IMG/VR virus record: IMGVR_UViG_3300020020_000075 | Span: 1-44,638 of that record | Strand: one strand, 5' to 3' | Length of the DNA: 44,638 bases | Source of the DNA: a virus | Part shown: piece by piece, positions 39,933 through 44,638 of the stretch | Layout of the letters: the number at the start of each line of letters is the position of its first letter | Position numbering within the stretch: the first letter of the stretch is position 1 | Program-made: the position numbers and the translations under genes | The notes under the pieces: generated by a model | The model's database searches: none | What the model was told of the DNA's origin: nothing | What the model saw: the letters and a program-made list of their open reading frames with translations, nothing else

Positions 39933-40103
39933 AAGTACAAACTATACGAAAATAAGTAATAAGTACAAAGGTTCTACCTCAACCCTTGTTAGAAAAACGT
40001 ATATTTGTACTTATAATCTACACGCACTACTTATAGTATGTACTTTCAACTAAGTACAAAAGTCGGTTTTCTACAGAGCTTTTAGACTTAGGGGTTTGTA
40101 CTT
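39933..40103. repeat. Cluster of AAGTACAAA repeats; candidate origin or operator
   Basis: Within the 237-bp gap 39907-40143 the word AAGTACAAA occurs at 39933, 39961 and 40052, its reverse complement at 40004 and 40095, and a one-mismatch reverse copy at 40037. Several copies are preceded by TAAT or AAGTAAT. The gap is AT-rich (30% GC in the 60 bases from 39961). Further single copies are at 387, 36695 and 40634. Arrays like this serve as replication iterons or as repressor/operator sites. The replication fusion is 7 kb away. Confidence 0.6.
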
Positions 40104-40143
40104 ATTACTTATTTTGCCACTTTTTCAGATTGGAGAATAAATC

Positions 40144-40635
40144 ATGGAAATTGAATGGGCCACCATACCTGAGTTTCCAGACTACTTGATTAGTAATGAA
40201 GGTGACGTCGTCAACAAGAATAGCGGTCGTTGGTTGCATCTTAGCGAGACAGCAGAGGGAGTTATCAAGGTTGGGCTGGTTGTTGGAGGAAAACAGTATA
40301 CAAGGTCAGTTAAGGTCCTAGTGGCGGAAAGCTTCGTCCCGGGTCGTGATGATGTGTTTGATACACCGATTCACTTAAATGGGGACCGTCGTAACAACAG
40401 GGCGGACAACCTAGCCTGGCGTCCACGTTGGTTCGCTTGGGAGTATGCTCGACAGTTCAGTAATGTGACAGATAACGAACGACTCGGGCCTATTCGAAAC
40501 CTAGACGATGACGAACGATATTTCGATGTGTTGGAGTGTGCTACGTTGAATGGACTTCTGTTCAAGGACATACGCCAAGGAATAACCATGCAAGAATCGG
40601 TATTTCCTACGTTTCAACGATTCGAATTCGTGTAA
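40144..40635 (+). CDS. HNH endonuclease with NUMOD4-like N-terminus
   Basis: 163 aa. WATIPEFPDYLISNEGDVV is a NUMOD4-like DNA-binding start, KVLVAESFVPG the linker, and TPIHLNGDRRNNRADNLAWR the HNH core, where the first His of the family is replaced by other residues, so nuclease activity is uncertain. RPRWFAWEYARQF follows. This form is familiar in actinobacteriophages. GGAGAATAA precedes the start, directly after the repeat cluster, so it may be regulated by it. Confidence 0.7.
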   Translation: MEIEWATIPEFPDYLISNEGDVVNKNSGRWLHLSETAEGVIKVGLVVGGKQYTRSVKVLVAESFVPGRDDVFDTPIHLNGDRRNNRADNLAWRPRWFAWEYARQFSNVTDNERLGPIRNLDDDERYFDVLECATLNGLLFKDIRQGITMQESVFPTFQRFEFV

Positions 40636-40642
40636 GTACAAA
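40634..40642. repeat. AAGTACAAA repeat, isolated copy
   Basis: Exact copy located just after the HNH stop codon and before the degenerate motif at 40646. Confidence 0.5.
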
Positions 40643-40645
40643 GGT

Positions 40646-40669
40646 AGTGAAAAAAACATCGTATCTAAT
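40646..40669 (+). promoter_or_regulatory. Degenerate 24-bp promoter-like motif
   Basis: Matches copy 3 in the second half (ACAT, then TCTAATAG) and has the right length, but AGTG replaces CGCA. It lies in front of the VRR-NUC gene, 47 bases from its ATG. Counted separately from the nine good copies. Confidence 0.35.
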
Positions 40670-40716
40670 AGGAGGAATGTCTAAAACATCCTATATCAAT
40701 TTTGCGAGGTACCTAG

Positions 40717-41013
40717 ATGAACGAAGCAAGTTACAAGATCAAGCTCGTCAAGAAACTTCGTGAACGGTTTCCCGGTTGTCACATTCAAGACAACGATGCC
40801 GCTGATATACAGGGTGTGCCAGACATTACCATCTTTTGGAAGAACTCCTGGGCCATGCTTGAGATTAAAGAATCAAGTAAAGCACCTAAGCGCCCTAATC
40901 AAGAGTTCTATGTTGAGCACTTCAACACTATGTCTTTCGCTGCCTTCATCTTCCCAGAAAATGAAGCAGAGGTACTAAATGAACTTCAAAGATCATTCGG
41001 ATCTCACAGGTAA
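40717..41013 (+). CDS. VRR-NUC / Holliday-junction-resolvase-like nuclease
   Basis: 98 aa. PD-(D/E)XK core: GVPDITIF with D36, then AMLEIKES with E49 and K51, preceded by KLRERFPGCHIQDND. VRR-NUC enzymes cut branched DNA; here a role in resolving replication intermediates before packaging is inferred. It overlaps the Cas4-like gene by 35 bases. Confidence 0.8.
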   Translation: MNEASYKIKLVKKLRERFPGCHIQDNDAADIQGVPDITIFWKNSWAMLEIKESSKAPKRPNQEFYVEHFNTMSFAAFIFPENEAEVLNELQRSFGSHR

Positions 41014-41539
41014 ACACGCCTTTCTAAGTCCAAGTAGTTATCACTGGATCAACTACGACCCTGAGAAACTAGAAGCTCGATTCATCTCAGCCATGGCGGC
41101 TAAGCGTGGAACCGACCTACACGAATTTGCACACCAAGCAATTCGTCTAGCAATCAAGATGCCCAAGAATCGTAAGACACTACACATGTATGTCAACGAT
41201 GCCATTAACTATCAGATGAATGTAGAGCAACCTCTTTACTACTCTGAGAACTGTTTTGGGCATGCAGATACACTTTCATTTCGAAACATGTTCCTTAGGG
41301 TGCATGATTTGAAGACTGGCGTTCGTGCAACATCTGAACATCAACTCGAGGTATACGCAGCTTTGTTCTGTCTTGAATATGGGTACACCCCGTTTGAGAT
41401 TAGGATTGAACTTCGTATCTATCAAACTGATGAAGTCAGAGTGTATGAACCAACACCCGAATCCATCGCCCAGATCATGGACACGATCATCAATCACGAC
41501 AGGCAGATCGAGCAACTCAAAGAAGGGAGCGTGTGGTGA
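40979..41539 (+). CDS. Cas4/RecB-like exonuclease
   Basis: 186 aa. RGTDLHEFAHQAI (H48), GHADTLSF (D97), VHDLKTG (D110, K112) and HQLEVY (Q122, Y126) are the PD-(D/E)XK residues of the RecB/Cas4 type. No Cys cluster for an iron-sulphur centre is visible, unlike many Cas4. No CRISPR array exists here, so a phage recombination or end-processing role is likely. Overlaps the neighbouring genes at both ends. Confidence 0.8.
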   Translation: MNFKDHSDLTGKHAFLSPSSYHWINYDPEKLEARFISAMAAKRGTDLHEFAHQAIRLAIKMPKNRKTLHMYVNDAINYQMNVEQPLYYSENCFGHADTLSFRNMFLRVHDLKTGVRATSEHQLEVYAALFCLEYGYTPFEIRIELRIYQTDEVRVYEPTPESIAQIMDTIINHDRQIEQLKEGSVW

Positions 41540-44280
41540 TTCTTGATGAAGATGACTATTTGGAACACTATGGCACCCCACGACATTCTGGAAGATATCC
41601 TTGGGGCTCAGGTGGAGCTGATGATGAACAAACATCGACAAGGAACCAAGACTACGCCGGCTTTGTGAAAGACATGAAGAGACAAGGTCTTACTGAAGCT
41701 CAAATTGCTGAGGGTGAGGGTATCTCCACCACACAACTTCGAGCTCGAGTGTCTATCGCTTCTAACATGAAGAAGGCCGCACTCACATCTCAAATAGTAA
41801 GACTTCGTGAAGCGGGTAATGACAAATCAGCTATTGGTCGTAGACTTGGCGTTCCAGAATCAACCGTTCGTTCCTATCTCAAAGATTACGAGAATCAAAA
41901 GGAAGATATTCTTCAAGCCACCGCAAACAAGCTTCGTAAAGAAGTCGCTGAGAAATATCTTGTCGACATTGGTAGTGGCGCCGAGAACTTTCTTGGAATC
42001 AGTGCAACTCGTCTGAATACTGCAGCCACCATTCTTAAGGAAGAAGGATATGAGATTTGGGATGTAAACAGTCCACAGATCACAAATCCTGGTGCTTACA
42101 CTCGTTACAAAGTGCTAGCCCCTCCTGGAACCACAAGAACTCAGGCATACAAGGACCGCGATCAGATTCGTCAAATGGGTGGCCCGTCTGAAGATGGTGG
42201 AGAAACCTACAAGAAGATCCAAGCACCTATGGGAATCTCTGCGGATAGAATAGCTATCCGATATGGTCCTGAAGGTGGCGGTAAAGCAGATGGCGTTATC
42301 TATGTCCGTCCTGGTGTAGATGATGTGTCTTTGGGTAAAGCTCAATATGCACAGGTTCGTATCTTGGTTAACGATAGTCATTATCTCAAGGGTATGGCTG
42401 TTTACAAGGATAACTTACCAGAAGGCGTTGATCTTGTCTTTAACACACCAAAGAAAGACACCGGAAACAAACTTGATGCAATGAAGACGCTTGAGAGTGA
42501 TGATCCTCTCAATCCGTTTGGTGCAACCATTCGGGATCAGGTTACTGTTAAGGTAGATGGACGAGATAAACTAACTTCTGTAATGAACTTGGTTAATCAA
42601 GAAGGTTCATGGAGCGATTGGTCTGATTCAATCTCTACTCAGATGTTGTCGAAGCAAAGTCCTAAATTGATCAAATCTCAATTGGACATGACTTTTGAAC
42701 AACGTCAAAAAGAGTTCAAACAGATTTCTGAATTGACCAACCCAACTGTCAAACAGAAGCTTCTTGAAACTTTTGCTGATGAAACAGATTCTGCTGCAGT
42801 ACACTTGAAGGCTGCTGGATTCAAAAGACAAGGGTGGCATGCCATTCTTCCAGTCGAATCGCTGAGTCCTTCTGAGGTGTATGCCCCAGGATTTCGTCCA
42901 GGTGAAAGTGTCTATCTAGTTCGGTTTCCTCATGGTGGCACCTTTGAGATTCCAGAATTGACAGTCAATAACAACAACCGAGAAGCTAAGCGAGCGCTTG
43001 GTACTAATCCAAGAGATGCTATTGGTATTCATCACACTGTTGCTGAAAGGCTTTCTGGAGCAGACTTCGATGGTGACACCGTACTCGTCATTCCGAAAGG
43101 TAGTGCTAAACTATCTACAAAGCCAGCATTAGAAGGGCTAAAAGACTTTAATGCTAAGGCGGTCTATGCTCCTTATGATGGAATGAAGACCATTGATGGT
43201 GGAACATGGAATGCGGCTAAGGGCAAACCAGACTATGGTGATAAACCACCGTCTAGTCAACAAAAGCAAACTCAAATGGGTGTTGTGTCAAACTTGATTA
43301 CTGACATGACTCTTCGTCAAGCGCCACTTAGTGATATTGTAAAAGCAGTTAGGCATTCACAAACTGTAATTGATGCTGAGAAACACAGCCTCAATTGGAA
43401 ACAATCTGCGCTTGACAATAACATTTCAGACCTTGCGTTGAAGTATCAAGGCCGTAAAGCTGGCGGTGCCCACACACTAATCTCTAAAGCGAGTGCCAAG
43501 ACAAAGCCATTCCCTGAAAGGAAAGCTCGTCCTGCTGCTTTAGGTGGACCGATTGATAAGGTTACTGGTAAACGAGAGTTCGTTCCTACAGGGAGAATGC
43601 GAAAGAATAGGGATGGTGAATACGAATTAGCTACTCAAACATCTAAGAAGCTTGCCGAGACTGATGATGCATTCACCCTTTCTTCTGGTACACCACAGGA
43701 AAGATTGTATGCTGAACATTCTAACAAGCTAAAGAACCTAGCTAATCAAGCAAGGTTAGAGTTTGTAGCTACACCAAACCTTAAGTATTCACCCTCTGCT
43801 AAGAAGATCTATGCAGAAGAAGTGAAAACTCTTCAGGGAAAACTTGAAACAATCGAAAGAAACCGCCCCCTCGAAAGACAAGCCCAGATCATAGCAAACG
43901 CCCAGTTTCGTGCGAAACTCCAGTCTAATCCAAACATGGATGATGATACTAGGAAGAAGATCAAGTCCCAAGCTATTAATGAAGCCCGTATTAGAACCGG
44001 TGCCGAAAGACTCCGTATTGAAATAGAACCCAATGAATGGGATGCTATTCAAGCAGGGGCCATTAGTCATAGCATGCTTGATGACATTCTTGATAAAGCG
44101 AACCTGGACACCGTTAGGAAGCTGGCCACGCCTAAACCTACTAAGTTGATGACAACAACTAAGACTAACAGAGCTATGCAAATGCTTGCTAGTGGTGCAT
44201 CAAGAGCTGAAGTTGCTGATGCTTTGGGTGTTTCTCTTAGTACGTTGGATGCTGCTATTAGTGGTACTGATGATGAGTAA
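41533..44280 (+). CDS. Single-chain RNA-polymerase-like protein
   Basis: 915 aa, GTG start (41533 or, better spaced, 41536). Residues ~10-26 hold HYGTPRHSGRYPWGSG. Two HTH-like segments follow (LTEAQIAEGEGISTTQLRA; DKSAIGRRLGVPESTVRS). HYLKGMAVY (283-291) plus EGVDLVFNTPK (297-307) recall the RNAP beta stretch HGNKGV ... VDIVLNP. VYLVRFPH (R464) and GADFDGDTVLVIP (D511, D513, D515) recall beta-prime NRAP and NADFDGD. The order fits crAss-like and YonO single-chain polymerases. A third HTH-like end lies at ~885-908. Relatives are often just called structural or HTH protein, so the activity is inferred. Confidence 0.65.
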   Translation: MVILDEDDYLEHYGTPRHSGRYPWGSGGADDEQTSTRNQDYAGFVKDMKRQGLTEAQIAEGEGISTTQLRARVSIASNMKKAALTSQIVRLREAGNDKSAIGRRLGVPESTVRSYLKDYENQKEDILQATANKLRKEVAEKYLVDIGSGAENFLGISATRLNTAATILKEEGYEIWDVNSPQITNPGAYTRYKVLAPPGTTRTQAYKDRDQIRQMGGPSEDGGETYKKIQAPMGISADRIAIRYGPEGGGKADGVIYVRPGVDDVSLGKAQYAQVRILVNDSHYLKGMAVYKDNLPEGVDLVFNTPKKDTGNKLDAMKTLESDDPLNPFGATIRDQVTVKVDGRDKLTSVMNLVNQEGSWSDWSDSISTQMLSKQSPKLIKSQLDMTFEQRQKEFKQISELTNPTVKQKLLETFADETDSAAVHLKAAGFKRQGWHAILPVESLSPSEVYAPGFRPGESVYLVRFPHGGTFEIPELTVNNNNREAKRALGTNPRDAIGIHHTVAERLSGADFDGDTVLVIPKGSAKLSTKPALEGLKDFNAKAVYAPYDGMKTIDGGTWNAAKGKPDYGDKPPSSQQKQTQMGVVSNLITDMTLRQAPLSDIVKAVRHSQTVIDAEKHSLNWKQSALDNNISDLALKYQGRKAGGAHTLISKASAKTKPFPERKARPAALGGPIDKVTGKREFVPTGRMRKNRDGEYELATQTSKKLAETDDAFTLSSGTPQERLYAEHSNKLKNLANQARLEFVATPNLKYSPSAKKIYAEEVKTLQGKLETIERNRPLERQAQIIANAQFRAKLQSNPNMDDDTRKKIKSQAINEARIRTGAERLRIEIEPNEWDAIQAGAISHSMLDDILDKANLDTVRKLATPKPTKLMTTTKTNRAMQMLASGASRAEVADALGVSLSTLDAAISGTDDE

Positions 44281-44327
44281 TCAACAACACAACAACATCA
44301 TAGTTGTAAGTAATGAAAGGATGAATG

Positions 44328-44573
44328 ATGGTTGAAGCAATGTTAACAACGTATGACAATCCTCATGATCCTTTCACTGATTTCGATTCTTGGTACCAGT
44401 GGGATGAAAGAGCCGGCTACCACACACCATCGTTCCTTGCTCGGATTGCTGTAGTTTCAGATGAAATCTCCGAGCCCGACCAAGTACTTGCAATCAATCA
44501 AGCTATCGATGAGATTGTGAAAGAGAACACACTTGGAATGTATCGCAAAGTAACACGAGAGATTCCAGGTTAG
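44328..44573 (+). CDS. Conserved small phage protein (81 aa)
   Basis: 81 aa from the ATG at 44328 (GAAAGGA site 6 bases away; ATG 44325 is too close). AMLTTYDNPHDPFTDFDSWY, AGYHTPSFLARIAVVSDE, and an acidic helix. In my memory of phages from Gram-positive bacteria, relatives lie next to genes like the 915-aa one. Function unknown. It is the last gene before the packaging end. Confidence 0.68.
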   Translation: MVEAMLTTYDNPHDPFTDFDSWYQWDERAGYHTPSFLARIAVVSDEISEPDQVLAINQAIDEIVKENTLGMYRKVTREIPG

Positions 44574-44576
44574 TTA

Positions 44577-44638
44577 GTAGAGAGATTGAGTTTGCATAGG
44601 GGGAGGGGGGTCTCGCAGAATCTCCCCCCCTTATGCAT
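44577..44638. repeat. 62-bp terminal direct repeat, right copy
   Basis: Exact copy of bases 1-62. It begins 3 bases after the stop codon of the last gene (44328-44573), so in the circular map the small conserved gene is followed by the end palindrome and then the putative cos string. Confidence 0.95.

Noticed and set aside
40677-40763. 28-aa ORF with GGAGG upstream
   Set aside because: The ribosome site is only one base from the ATG, and the frame runs into the VRR-NUC gene; no independent support.
38000-41600. CRISPR array or cas operon because of the Cas4-like gene
   Set aside because: No repeat-spacer pattern exists in the window; the AAGTACAAA copies are irregular in spacing and orientation.
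1-44638. Lysogeny module
   Set aside because: No integrase, excisionase or repressor-like gene was recognised on either strand.

Overview
The window looks like one complete genome unit of a tailed double-stranded DNA bacteriophage (siphovirus type). All supported genes lie on the + strand. The first 62 bases recur exactly as the last 62 bases (44577-44638), so the circularised unit is about 44,576 bp. A strong imperfect palindrome lies in that repeat, and the GC-rich string CGCCCGCCT follows it immediately (63-71), so the likely packaging (cos) end is at the window boundary. Several features point to an actinobacterial host: a ReqiPepy6 gp37-like tail protein, an r1t-type holin, and an endolysin whose C-terminal half resembles modules of secreted actinobacterial proteins. 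Base composition is moderate rather than GC-rich. No integrase, repressor or tRNA was recognised, so a virulent phage is the simplest reading.

Layout. 155-4497: adhesion genes (small coiled protein, beta-domain protein, collagen-like fibre, glycine-rich fibre, two paralogous LamG-like proteins). 4512-7257: small terminase, HNH nuclease, endolysin, CW_7-like small protein, head-tail connector and a small HYGVKGMRWG-motif protein. 7280-15401: large terminase, portal, fused protease/major capsid protein, head closure, tail completion, major tail protein, assembly chaperone, a second major-tail-protein paralog and a displaced neck protein. 15398-22364: tape measure, distal tail and tail-associated proteins. 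22376-23431: membrane lysis genes with the holin. 23434-29181: many small, mostly membrane proteins, each tending to have its own terminator/promoter-like unit, including two DUF6353-like paralogs. 29196-34245: replication (a 1254-aa SF3 helicase / AEP-primase-like / family B DNA polymerase fusion and a probable ssDNA-binding protein). 34356-38759: a ~470-nt structured noncoding RNA candidate, further noncoding structured regions and a string of tiny genes. 38719-41539: SF2 helicase, HNH protein, VRR-NUC and Cas4-like nucleases. 41533-44573: a 915-aa protein with RNA-polymerase-type motifs and a small conserved phage protein.

The most interesting reading is a possible phage-owned transcription system. 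The 915-aa protein carries both a beta-like signature (LKG ... EGVDLVFN) and a beta-prime-like signature (VRFP ... ADFDGD), as in single-chain RNA polymerases. A 24-bp promoter-like motif (CGCA, 14 bases, then a TATAAT-like hexamer) recurs nine times with invariant spacing between 23.4 and 37.3 kb, always in front of small genes or structured RNAs. Its upstream element does not fit a normal -35 at normal spacing. In three copies the motif runs directly into the 5' strand of a stem that closes a small RNA ending in a U-tract. Linking the polymerase to the motif is inference.

The second highlight is the large noncoding RNA candidate at 34382-34855. The third is the three-activity replication fusion, whose polymerase motif C reads KTDS rather than DTDS. 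A cluster of AAGTACAAA repeats at 39933-40103, in an AT-rich gap, is the best candidate for a replication origin or operator array.
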